Below are positions 32,600 to 40,270 of a DNA stretch of 64,000 nt, one piece after another (the stretch's first letter is position 1; every line of letters begins with the position of its first letter). Source of the stretch: Bacteroidetes bacterium UBA2475 (lineage in GTDB: Bacteria > Bacteroidota > Bacteroidia > B-17B0 > Aurantibacillaceae); contig DDPF01000013.1 in the NCBI GenBank assembly GCA_002342065.1, forward strand, positions 350,446 to 414,445, in the 5' to 3' direction. Position numbers and translations under genes: made by a program. Under the pieces are notes generated by a model. That model saw only the letters and a program-made list of their open reading frames with translations, was not told where the DNA came from and did no database searches.

Positions 32600-33763
32600 A
32601 TGATAAAAAAAATTACCCTTTTAATTGTAGCCATATTTTTGTTTGGAGAAATTTATTCTCAAACATCTTATACCTACACCGGAGTTTATACAGGTAAACC
32701 AAGATTTCAAATTTTAACTAAACGCAATAACACTTTATTAGGTGTTATAAACGTGGAGTTATTTCCGAACATCGCGTTAAAGCACACGCGTAACTTTGAT
32801 AGTTTGGTTAGCAAAAGTTTTTATGATACCACTGCTTTTCACCGCGTTATTCCAGGTTTTATGATCCAGGGTGGCGATCCTAACTCAAGGCATGGGGCTG
32901 TATCAACATGGGGACAAGGCCAGGCAGGACAACCAACCGTTAACGCAGAATTTTCTGCAGCAAAACACGTTAGAGGTATCTTATCTGCTGCAAGATCTAC
33001 AAATATTAACTCTGCCACTTCGCAATTTTTTATTTGTCACGCAACCGCTGCAAGCCTTAACGGACAATACTCTGTTTATGGCCGTGTAACATCGGGTATA
33101 CAATATGTAGATACAATTGCAAATGCACCACGCAACTCGGTTGATCGTCCCTTACAAAAAATAGAGATGTTTGTTACTTATATTGGTACGAACGATACAA
33201 TTCCAAATCCACCAACCTTAACCACGCCCGTTAATGGTGCAACAAATGTAGATACCCTTACGCAAGCCATTTTAAAATGGAATGCGCAAAGCGATGGTAT
33301 TATTTATACCGTGAATTTTTCACAGGATTCTACTTTTGCAACAGGTACCACTACACTTAATACAGGAAACTTACAATTTGTTAGCTCGGGAGTATTACCA
33401 CCTAACACCAAATATTTTTGGCGTGTAAGGACCAATAACGGCGGACATTTTAGTGTTTACTCCCCTACCTGGAAGTTTAGAACTGCTGCGCCTTTAATGG
33501 ATGTGGGTATAAAACAAAATTCACTTATTGCTGAGCAACCTGTTATTTATCCTAATCCAAGTTCAGGCAAATTTACTTTCTCAAATATTGAAAAAGGAAA
33601 TACCATTGAAGTGTTTGATATTAGCGGTAAATTAATTTTAGAAGCAACTGCTAAAGATAATTCAACTTTAATTGATCTTGAAGGGAAAGATAAAGGCGTT
33701 TATACGTATCGTGTTACAAATGCTAGTAAAGAAGTAAGACAAGGGAAATTGATCGTTAAATAA
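32600..33763 (+). CDS. Secreted cyclophilin-type peptidyl-prolyl isomerase with T9SS tail
   Basis: A 387-residue protein. ATG at 32600 gives signal peptide MIKKITLLIVAIFLFGEIYSQ; the frame extends 21 codons upstream without such features. Residues about 30-180 are a cyclophilin (FHRVIPGFMIQGGDP holds the active-site Arg and the Phe-Met-Gln stretch; SATSQFFICHATAASLNGQYSVYGRV). Residues about 190-295 are an FN3-like domain (NPPTLTTPVNGATNVDT ... YFWRVRTNNGG), and the end is a Por secretion tail (VIYPNPSSGKFTFSN ... GVYTYRVTNASKEVRQGKLIVK). So a proline isomerase is exported by T9SS to the surface or medium. Substrate unknown. Confidence 0.88.
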   Translation: MIKKITLLIVAIFLFGEIYSQTSYTYTGVYTGKPRFQILTKRNNTLLGVINVELFPNIALKHTRNFDSLVSKSFYDTTAFHRVIPGFMIQGGDPNSRHGAVSTWGQGQAGQPTVNAEFSAAKHVRGILSAARSTNINSATSQFFICHATAASLNGQYSVYGRVTSGIQYVDTIANAPRNSVDRPLQKIEMFVTYIGTNDTIPNPPTLTTPVNGATNVDTLTQAILKWNAQSDGIIYTVNFSQDSTFATGTTTLNTGNLQFVSSGVLPPNTKYFWRVRTNNGGHFSVYSPTWKFRTAAPLMDVGIKQNSLIAEQPVIYPNPSSGKFTFSNIEKGNTIEVFDISGKLILEATAKDNSTLIDLEGKDKGVYTYRVTNASKEVRQGKLIVK

Positions 33764-33783
33764 CAGTTCTTCTCCCAAATAAA

Positions 33784-33820
33784 AAAAGGTTCAAAGTAAA
33801 TGCTTTGAACCTTTTTTATT
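33784..33820. terminator. Bidirectional terminator between convergent genes
   Basis: AAAGGTTCAAAG pairs perfectly with CTTTGAACCTTT around loop TAAATG, with A and T runs on both sides, so it serves the PPIase gene and the minus-strand cytochrome/monooxygenase gene. Confidence 0.88.
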
Positions 33821-33834
33821 GAAGTTGTTTTTTA

Positions 33835-35412
33835 TTAATCCTGTTTAATAATTTTATTTTCGAATGAAAAATTATTTGCTTTTATTTTATAAAAATAAAT
33901 ACCTGATGATGTCTTAGTTCCTTTAGCATCTTTCCCATCCCAATCCCAAACATGCGTGCCATCAGATTGTTTGCCCAGCTCGTAAGAAACAATTTTACGG
34001 CCTAATAGATCGGTAATATCAATACTAACCTCTGCAGCCTGTGTTAATGAATAACGTAAACTTACTGAATTATTAAAAGGATTTGGAAAAGCAAAACAAG
34101 TAACAATTGAGCTATTTATTTTATTTTCTTTAACTCCTAATAGCGGATCGCTGTTGATGATAGATTCAATATCTATCAATTCATCTCCTGTTTCATAATA
34201 CATATACATCATACCATCAAACAACATTTCATCGTTCGTACCCGTATTTGAATAAACAGTTATTGGTGGCGTATTTGGATTGTTAGGATTACTTGTTGTA
34301 TTATCATAAACGTGTTTAGAATAAAGTTTATAACCAGCCGGGATCTTTACTAATTTTCTGAATGTATAATAATCCTGCCATTCAAAATCCCATTTATTAA
34401 TTCTAACTAAAGGAATGGTGTCAACGTTTGGAAGAACAGCATAACAAATAATACTTGTACACAATAAATGAGAGTGTGGCATTACTGCAAATGCAGAAAG
34501 TGTTGAAGGTAAACCTGTTGTTGATGATGGATACCATGCAGCATATGGTACAACAGAATTTGCAGGTATTGCCATAGCCCAATTTTGCAGAGGTGTGGTA
34601 GAATAGATCCTTCTAACACCTGTAGTGCCAACCGGGTAAAAGAATAACCTGATCTTTGTGCTATCCACCTCGCCGCTACTGCCGGCAGGATAATGTAATT
34701 GAATAATAATTTTTGAACCGGCTTTAATATACATGCCCGCTTTTAATGGTGCCTGCCCTGGAAATACCGTTGCTTTAGAACCCGGTGCATAAGTACCGAT
34801 GCCAAGGTTTCCAGGAATATTGTAACAATTACCTGAAAGATCACTGGTATATGTGCCTGTTGTATCAGCTGTAATTACAGCATGATGAACAATAGCTTTA
34901 TTGCCTGGAACTACTTCAAAGGCCTTTAAAATTCTATCTTGAGTTAGACCTGATGGGATAGAGAAACAGTAATATTTATCAGTGGTTGCTGAAGTGCTTG
35001 TAAATGTGCCTATACCAATCGTTAGGTCAGGATTACCATACAATTGGTATTGCGAAGTGTAAACAGGTGCAGGCGGCGCTTGTGTAGTATCTCCTTTTTG
35101 AGTTCCGCCTGCTATCCAGTTTAAAATTTGTGTTTTTTCAGTACTTGAAATGATCCTCTCATGTTGAAAACGCGTGTAAAGGGTATCAGCTCTCCAAGGT
35201 GGCATTTTATTTGTGATAAGAGCATTCTGAATAGCGCTAGACATATATGCAGTTCCGGCATAATTCATAAAACTGTAATCATTCTGACCTGTGTGGTGAC
35301 AACTCGTACAACGGGCATAAAAAATATGCGCAACATCTTTATAAAAAATTTGAGAACTCAAATTATTAACAAGAATGAATGATAATAAGGTGTAAAATAA
35401 ATATTTTTTCAT
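33835..35412 (-). CDS. Cytochrome c / copper monooxygenase-like protein with T9SS tail
   Basis: A 525-residue protein. Signal peptide 1-20. YARCTSCHHTGQ gives one haem-binding C-x-x-C-H (Cys35, Cys38, His39). The middle (about 130-430) resembles copper type II ascorbate-dependent monooxygenases: KAIVHHAVITAD supplies an His-His site and VMPHSHLLCTS an His-x-His site, spaced as in PHM/DBH-like folds, and a Met ligand could be in DEMLFDGMMYMYY. The end (CFAFPNPFNNSVSLRYSLTQ ... GIYFYKIKANNFSFENKIIKQD) is a T9SS tail with a FlgD-like lead (HVWDWDGKDAKG). An exported redox enzyme is likely; the substrate is unknown. Confidence 0.8.
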   Translation of the reverse strand: MKKYLFYTLLSFILVNNLSSQIFYKDVAHIFYARCTSCHHTGQNDYSFMNYAGTAYMSSAIQNALITNKMPPWRADTLYTRFQHERIISSTEKTQILNWIAGGTQKGDTTQAPPAPVYTSQYQLYGNPDLTIGIGTFTSTSATTDKYYCFSIPSGLTQDRILKAFEVVPGNKAIVHHAVITADTTGTYTSDLSGNCYNIPGNLGIGTYAPGSKATVFPGQAPLKAGMYIKAGSKIIIQLHYPAGSSGEVDSTKIRLFFYPVGTTGVRRIYSTTPLQNWAMAIPANSVVPYAAWYPSSTTGLPSTLSAFAVMPHSHLLCTSIICYAVLPNVDTIPLVRINKWDFEWQDYYTFRKLVKIPAGYKLYSKHVYDNTTSNPNNPNTPPITVYSNTGTNDEMLFDGMMYMYYETGDELIDIESIINSDPLLGVKENKINSSIVTCFAFPNPFNNSVSLRYSLTQAAEVSIDITDLLGRKIVSYELGKQSDGTHVWDWDGKDAKGTKTSSGIYFYKIKANNFSFENKIIKQD

Positions 35413-35484
35413 GTTTGAGATTTGTTATATATAAGTAAATATAACAAAAAAAACGCAGGAACTCAAAAGGAAATGCAAAAGAAA

Positions 35485-37155
35485 CTATTTTCGCTTTAAA
35501 AGATATTCAAAAACGGTTTTGTTACCTACCCTATCCTCTACTTCAAGCTTAAAAGGTAAATTTCCGGGCGGTGTATCGGTGTCAAAATAATAGGTGAGCA
35601 GATCGGCTTTAGAGTCGTATTCACCTATCACCCATTTATTATTAAGGTATAAATTGTATTTGTAAATACCACTTAAATTATCGTTTATCACAAACGAAAA
35701 ATTATCCCACTTTTTTGTTTTTAATATTTGATTTGCAGTTAATTTTGTTTTTACTTTTGGCGCGATCGTATCAGCCTCTAACTGAAACCATCCGAAGTTG
35801 CGTACCGAATAAAAAACAGAATCTTTATTAACGATAGGATGAAAAGTTGAAGAACCACTTTTTAAAATAAGTTTGCTTTTATATTTAAGCAATTTCTGAG
35901 GCACCTCAAACCCAACAATAGAGGTAGATTTGAGATTAGCCTCAGATGGTAAAATAATAAGTTTGCCGGTTGTCTCAATAGTATTTTCAAATATCAATCC
36001 GGTTGAATAGCTCAATGTTTTTGCGGGAATAAATATCTGCAATTTATTTTTGCTGATCATAAAGTCCTTTGAACAATTCACTACCACATCACTGTTAATT
36101 GACGGTTTTGAATAGTAATTAAATTTTCTTGTCTTGAAATAGAATTTAACCGAACGCTCATTAGCATATTCATCAAACACAACCAACTTTATACTATGAT
36201 AATTCGTGTCCAGCAACATTATGCGACCCTTATTAAAACAATTCTCATAAAAGCCTTCAGGGTATAAGGTTGGTAAAAAACATTTCTGAAATTTTATTTT
36301 CTCCGTTTTACTTTTCTCAACAGTTTCGCTGAATTCATTTACATAACGTGCGTTATCAAAGCTAATGCCATTCATTGAATGCGAGTATACCAAACGCCCA
36401 TCAAAAAAAACATTAGCACTATAAACATTGTTTGGATTGCCTTTGGGAACGCATTGATCAAAAGCTGAGAACGCAAAACCCAAAATAGAATTCTTTAAAA
36501 TGATCGAATCTTTAGAGATGGCAATACTATCGTTCTTGAATTTTTTAATCGGAAATGAAACTAAATATTTTGGGGATGCTGTATCGGCTAAATTATAGAA
36601 CGCCAAATGCTGAATTGTTGGTAACACAGTATCAGTAATTTCAAAATGCTGCAATGGGTTTAATGGCATTTCTGATTTTTCGTCGCGGATCTCAAAATGC
36701 AAATGTGGTCCGGTTGAATTACCTGTATTACCAGACAACGCGAAATGTTCGCCTCTTTTTAGCTGAACAGTTTTTGGTTTTGGAAAGATCTCAACTTCAT
36801 AATTTTGTTTGGCGTATTGTTCCTTTTTCACAATTTCTGCCAACGCAGGATTAAGCGAATTCAGGTGACAATAAACACTTACTATTCCATTGGGATGTGT
36901 AACATAAACAGATTTACCATAACCACCAGAACTGAACTTTATTCGTGAAACATAACCATTCTCAATAGCATAAACCGGTAAATTCATTAAGCCATTGGTA
37001 GAAAAGTCAATTCCTGTATGAAAATGGTTAGGACGCAATTCTCCGTAATTACCTGTTATTACATGCGGTGAGTCAATCGGCCAACGGTAAGCATTCTCCT
37101 GTGAAAAAGACAACAGGTTGATGAAAACTAATATCAAAATAAATTTATTCTTCAC
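35485..37155 (-). CDS. M23-family metallopeptidase (LytM domain)
   Basis: A 556-residue protein with signal peptide MKNKFILILVFINLLSFSQ. Residues about 30-170 are the peptidase: HFHTGIDFS supplies His and Asp zinc ligands, and GPHLHFEIRD the final His-x-His. An insert (KPKTVQLKRGEHFALSGNTGNSTG) shows the usual biotinyl-lipoyl-like fold edge. The remainder is a long beta-rich domain without known function. M23 enzymes cut peptidoglycan cross-bridges or act as regulators. Last gene of the envelope operon; its start overlaps the end of the O-antigen-ligase-like gene by 11 bases. Confidence 0.88.
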   Translation of the reverse strand: MKNKFILILVFINLLSFSQENAYRWPIDSPHVITGNYGELRPNHFHTGIDFSTNGLMNLPVYAIENGYVSRIKFSSGGYGKSVYVTHPNGIVSVYCHLNSLNPALAEIVKKEQYAKQNYEVEIFPKPKTVQLKRGEHFALSGNTGNSTGPHLHFEIRDEKSEMPLNPLQHFEITDTVLPTIQHLAFYNLADTASPKYLVSFPIKKFKNDSIAISKDSIILKNSILGFAFSAFDQCVPKGNPNNVYSANVFFDGRLVYSHSMNGISFDNARYVNEFSETVEKSKTEKIKFQKCFLPTLYPEGFYENCFNKGRIMLLDTNYHSIKLVVFDEYANERSVKFYFKTRKFNYYSKPSINSDVVVNCSKDFMISKNKLQIFIPAKTLSYSTGLIFENTIETTGKLIILPSEANLKSTSIVGFEVPQKLLKYKSKLILKSGSSTFHPIVNKDSVFYSVRNFGWFQLEADTIAPKVKTKLTANQILKTKKWDNFSFVINDNLSGIYKYNLYLNNKWVIGEYDSKADLLTYYFDTDTPPGNLPFKLEVEDRVGNKTVFEYLLKRK

Positions 37156-38362
37156 GCAACAGTTCCTCCTCAGTCACTAAATTAAAAAAACAAAAAAAGA
37201 ACACAAAGAATAATACGCCAGCTGATGCCTGTAACATACTTTCTACTGAAAAATTAAGCACGATCAATAAAGAAAATAAGAATAATAAAAAATGTTTTTT
37301 AAGAATGCCTTTAATTAAATAACCAAAAGTAAGTACTAAAAGGATAAGAAAACCAACGACTCCCATACCAATAAATGTTTGAAAATATTGGTTGTGTGCA
37401 TTTAAACTATGATCCAAAGCCCCCGTTAAACCATTTTGGGCATAGGCTGCGTAAAGCGCATCGTTAGCGTCGCCAACCCCGGTTCCAAACCAAAAATTAC
37501 TTTTAATGATCTGCATACATTGTTCCCAGATCAAAATCCTAACGGTTGTGCTTTCAGAAGACGTTTTATCTAATGCAGTTGAAGAAACCACTGTTAAAGA
37601 AGATAATCTGTTAAAAGCCTCCGGGAAGAGTTTATAAGAGAAGAACCCAAGTACCAATATGCCGATAATTAAATAACTTACCTTTTTTACATTTAAAAAA
37701 CTGCGGTATTTGTAAAGTAAGATCAGCGGCGCTGAAATAAAAAAACTTATTAAACCCAATTTTGACGAACATAAAAATATGGTGACACTAAAAATAAGCA
37801 CAAAAAGATAAAAAGTATATTTTATATTCTTTTGGGTTTTGAACCAGGCAGGATAAAGTAAAACCACTAACGCAATGGCAAATACAAGGTACATGGCAAA
37901 ATACGAAGCATGAATGAAAAATGAGAATTGCGTATAAAAAAAGTATTCAGTATGACCTGTTGCGGCATAATAACAAGCTCTTGCAATTAGTATCAAACAT
38001 GCAAAAAAGCAACCCGAAACAAATGATACAATACAACGTTTAATGATCTGTATTGGCCATTTAAAAAAGAAAAACAAATACGGAAAAAGCACAAAAGTCA
38101 TTTTAATTTCAACGCTAAAAAGTGCTTCATTTTTATTGTTTGAAATTAATGCGCTAATAACTGTGCCAATAAAAAAAACAGATAACCACCAAAAATGTTT
38201 GTTGGCAATGCCCTTTTTGAATTGTTCTTTATCAATATTAAAAACCGATACGACCATCCACAAAATGATCAGTCCAGACAAAACAAGTGAGCCAAAGGGC
38301 AAACAAAAGCAAAACAGCGTTGGTAAAAAATAAAATAAGCGTTGTTTAAGTGGTAATTCCAT
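37145..38362 (-). CDS. O-antigen ligase-like membrane protein (Wzy_C)
   Basis: A 405-residue protein with about ten to twelve membrane segments. A large periplasmic loop is followed by NAHNQYFQTFIGMGVVGFLILL, the His-Asn motif of the Wzy_C/WaaL family. Members ligate O-antigen to lipid A core or polymerise repeat units. It sits eight bases from a methyltransferase gene in an operon with a GT4 glycosyltransferase, which suggests surface-polysaccharide work. Ligase versus polymerase cannot be decided. Confidence 0.8.
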   Translation of the reverse strand: MELPLKQRLFYFLPTLFCFCLPFGSLVLSGLIILWMVVSVFNIDKEQFKKGIANKHFWWLSVFFIGTVISALISNNKNEALFSVEIKMTFVLFPYLFFFFKWPIQIIKRCIVSFVSGCFFACLILIARACYYAATGHTEYFFYTQFSFFIHASYFAMYLVFAIALVVLLYPAWFKTQKNIKYTFYLFVLIFSVTIFLCSSKLGLISFFISAPLILLYKYRSFLNVKKVSYLIIGILVLGFFSYKLFPEAFNRLSSLTVVSSTALDKTSSESTTVRILIWEQCMQIIKSNFWFGTGVGDANDALYAAYAQNGLTGALDHSLNAHNQYFQTFIGMGVVGFLILLVLTFGYLIKGILKKHFLLFLFSLLIVLNFSVESMLQASAGVLFFVFFFCFFNLVTEEELLREE

Positions 38363-38370
38363 TAAATAAT

Positions 38371-39030
38371 TTACTGTTTTTGAAACACACCTAAGATATG
38401 ACTTCTAAGAAAAGGGACATTAAATAAATTATACAATTTACCAACACGCCTGCCAATAGGTGGGGCTAATGTTAGTTTAATGATTTTGCTTTTGACACTT
38501 TTAGGGAATAATTTTTTTACTTCTTTCACATCCACTTTTCTAATATCCTTGTTATTGGGATTATTATAAATAAAATCGTACCATAAAATTATACCACCGG
38601 GATTTAAAAGTTCCCACATTTTAGTTGCGAGAGCAATTCTGTCTTCATCTTTTAAAACAGATGTGAATACAGTTGACTGAAAAACACAATCAAATTTTTG
38701 ATCAATATTTATTTCAATAGCGTCACCTTCAAAGATCTTTATGGCTGGATAATTTCTTTTAACACCTTCAATTCTTTCGGGCAACAATTCATTAACAAAA
38801 ATAGTCTGATCATTAAAACCCATTTCGCGCAATAAATTAATATTACCACCCTGACCCGATCCTACTTCCAAAACAGTAGTTTTATTGTTTATGTTTAAAA
38901 ACTCTTTAACAAGTTGTTTTGTTTTAATGGATCTTTCGGCATCTGCAAAACGAGAATAATCAGAATTATATAACTCGCTTTTGTCTAAACGATTCTTATA
39001 CTGTTCTTCAATATTTTTTTGTAATGACAT
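38371..39030 (-). CDS. SAM-dependent methyltransferase
   Basis: A 219-residue class I methyltransferase. TTVLEVGSGQGGNINLLREMGF is motif I; FDCVFQSTVFTSVLKDE and NPGGIILWYDFIYNNPNNKDIRKVD are motifs IV and VI. Probably modifies a sugar or lipid intermediate of the surface-polysaccharide pathway, judged from its place between a glycosyltransferase (overlap of one base, TAATG) and an O-antigen-ligase-like gene. Substrate unknown. Confidence 0.85.
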   Translation of the reverse strand: MSLQKNIEEQYKNRLDKSELYNSDYSRFADAERSIKTKQLVKEFLNINNKTTVLEVGSGQGGNINLLREMGFNDQTIFVNELLPERIEGVKRNYPAIKIFEGDAIEINIDQKFDCVFQSTVFTSVLKDEDRIALATKMWELLNPGGIILWYDFIYNNPNNKDIRKVDVKEVKKLFPKSVKSKIIKLTLAPPIGRRVGKLYNLFNVPFLRSHILGVFQKQ

Positions 39031-40253
39031 TATATTTTTTTTAATTGCTCAAAAAACTGTTGCGCTATATTTTCCCTGTTAAAGAACTCATTCACAAAAC
39101 GACGTCCATTTTTTCCCATTTGAAGAGCTAGGTCTTTATCTTCTACAAGTTTTAAGATCGCTTTTGCAAGTTTATCAGCATTTTCAGGATCAAAATAAAT
39201 ACCTGCATTTCCTTTATCAATGAATAATTTACGGGCCTCCCCATCAACTCCCAATAAAATGGGGACTTCCATGGCAAGGTTCTCAAATATCTTAGAAGGA
39301 ATAGCTCCCAGAAATAATTCTAATTTACGCAAAGGAATAATAGCCGCATTAACTGTTTTTAAAACTGCCGGCATTTCTTTTTTGGAGATAGCATCTAAAA
39401 AAAACACATTATCCAATTGTAGATCTGCTTTTATTTTTAATAGTTTTTCCTTTTCGGGTCCACTACCAATAAAAACAAACTTAAGCTTTGAATTTTCTTT
39501 TAAGTTCTTGGCTGCGGTTAAAATGGTTTCCAAGCCTTGCGCTATTCCAATAATACCGGCATACAACAAAATAACATCGTCTTTAGAAAAATTATTTTTT
39601 TCACGCCAATCGCTTTCATTAACTTTAGAAGGATCGTAATAATTAAGATCAACACCATTTGGCAACCAATAGGTTTTTACCGAAGGAAAACGGTTGTTTA
39701 TATTAGTGCAAATGCCTTGCGTTTGACCAGTAACAAGCACAGAACGTTTATACAATTTTGCTTCTAAATTATAGGCCAACTTTAAAAGCCATTTATTATT
39801 TACTACATTTAATTTTTCAGCACTCTCAGGCCAAAGATCACTTACATTAAAGATGAGTTTTGCATTTTTTTGTTTTGCCAAACGCATAGCACTGTATCCT
39901 AAAAATAAAGGAGGCGATTCGCACAATAAAAAATCAAAGTCTCCTAATTTGTTCTTACCTGTTTTTGCACTTGAAACAACAAATGAAAAATAGTTACGCA
40001 AGCGGTTAATGATGGATTTACTTTTTGAAACATAAATAGAAGAACGGTGAACTTTTAAACTTTCTACTTCCTCGTAAACATAATCCTTACCAACGTACTC
40101 CTTATAAATTTCCATTTGCGGATAGTTGGGCATGGCAGTTAACACAGTAATATCAATACCCAGTTTTTGCAAACGCACAGCCAACTCAAACAACCTGTTT
40201 TGAGGGGCGCCAACTTCCGGAGGAAAATATTGTGTTAAGATAAGGAGCTTCAA
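39030..40253 (-). CDS. WbuB-like GT4 glycosyltransferase
   Basis: A 407-residue GT-B fold protein. Start LLILTQYFPPEVGAPQNRLFELAVRLQKLGIDITVLTAMPNYP is typical of WbuB-type enzymes of lipopolysaccharide or capsule clusters. FIGSGPEKEKLL and IPSKIFENLAMEVPIL (the E-x7-E motif of GT4) are present. WbuB transfers an aminosugar such as N-acetylfucosamine to a lipid-linked acceptor; the acceptor here is unknown. Second gene of a minus-strand operon, overlapping the methyltransferase gene by one base. Confidence 0.88.
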   Translation of the reverse strand: MKLLILTQYFPPEVGAPQNRLFELAVRLQKLGIDITVLTAMPNYPQMEIYKEYVGKDYVYEEVESLKVHRSSIYVSKSKSIINRLRNYFSFVVSSAKTGKNKLGDFDFLLCESPPLFLGYSAMRLAKQKNAKLIFNVSDLWPESAEKLNVVNNKWLLKLAYNLEAKLYKRSVLVTGQTQGICTNINNRFPSVKTYWLPNGVDLNYYDPSKVNESDWREKNNFSKDDVILLYAGIIGIAQGLETILTAAKNLKENSKLKFVFIGSGPEKEKLLKIKADLQLDNVFFLDAISKKEMPAVLKTVNAAIIPLRKLELFLGAIPSKIFENLAMEVPILLGVDGEARKLFIDKGNAGIYFDPENADKLAKAILKLVEDKDLALQMGKNGRRFVNEFFNRENIAQQFFEQLKKI

Positions 40254-40270
40254 CTTTATAAAGTTATGAT

